This document shows, piece after piece, positions 8,124-8,198 of a stretch of DNA of 8,198 nucleotides; the stretch's first letter is position 1; the number at the start of each line of letters is the position of its first letter. The position numbers and the translations under genes are program-made. The DNA comes from Candidatus Magasanikbacteria bacterium CG_4_10_14_0_8_um_filter_42_12 (GTDB lineage Bacteria; Patescibacteriota; Patescibacteriia; Magasanikbacterales; UBA922). The stretch spans positions 1-8,198 of the forward strand of contig PFLZ01000074.1 of assembly GCA_002784795.1 (NCBI GenBank). Reading direction: 5' to 3'. Below the pieces are notes generated by a model, which was given only the letters and a program-made list of their open reading frames with translations, searched no databases and was not told where the DNA came from.

Positions 8124-8198
8124 TTATACAATAAAGAAACACACAAGACCGTAAATCGCGGTCGACTCAGCAAGAGCAACACCGATGAACATCTTTGG
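8124..8198 (-). CDS. atpE: ATP synthase Fo subunit c, C-terminal 24 residues
   Basis: Only the end of the gene lies in the window: 24 codons then TAA 8126-8124. The visible part is the second membrane helix, MFIGVALAESTAIYGLVCFF. Its Glu (in ALAEST, 11th visible residue) is the ion-carrying carboxylate of the c-ring. Pattern and location directly upstream of atpF make the assignment secure. Ser-Thr after the Glu resembles sodium-binding c-subunits, but the deciding Gln of the first helix would be outside the window. The protein ends almost directly after the helix (CFFIV). Confidence 0.93.
   Translation of the reverse strand, partial: PKMFIGVALAESTAIYGLVCFFIV

Overview
The window is almost entirely one minus-strand F1Fo ATP synthase operon. 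Transcription runs from position 8198 down toward 1. The order is atpE (3' end only), atpF, atpH, atpA, atpG, a four-helix-bundle gene, atpD, a lipoprotein cyclophilin, an unrecognised 125-residue gene, and atpC. Subunit a (atpB) and most of subunit c would lie beyond 8198. Three non-ATPase genes interrupt the usual A-G-D-C order: one between atpG and atpD, and two between atpD and atpC.

Below the operon (1-1111) lie three small minus-strand units. The first is a 50-residue Cys-rich, acidic microprotein with its own promoter and a terminator overlapping its stop codon. The second is an NADPH-dependent FMN reductase-family gene broken by one missing base. The third is the start of a DUF5671-type membrane protein that runs off the window. 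No gene is supported on the plus strand. No stretch over 300 bases lacks a gene, and I see no tRNA, rRNA, CRISPR array or insertion sequence.

The organism looks like a Candidate Phyla Radiation (Patescibacteria) bacterium, probably near Parcubacteria. This is inferred from the DUF5671 protein, the four-helix-bundle (23S rRNA intervening-sequence family) gene, the short delta subunit and the moderate-to-low G+C. Standard stop codons fit every intact gene, and nothing indicates recoded UGA.

Two patterns run across the window. First, all twelve chosen start codons are ATG preceded directly by T, and none has a convincing Shine-Dalgarno sequence, which suggests a non-canonical initiation mode. 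Second, the operon junctions carry RNA hairpins without U-tracts. The largest is a 23-position stem between atpE and atpF; smaller ones lie between atpH and atpA and after atpD. These could set differential subunit levels by mRNA processing or protection. Subunits c, b, delta, alpha, gamma, beta and epsilon would together build a membrane rotary ATPase. The cyclophilin is probably an exported lipoprotein, and the roles of the other two inserted genes are unknown.
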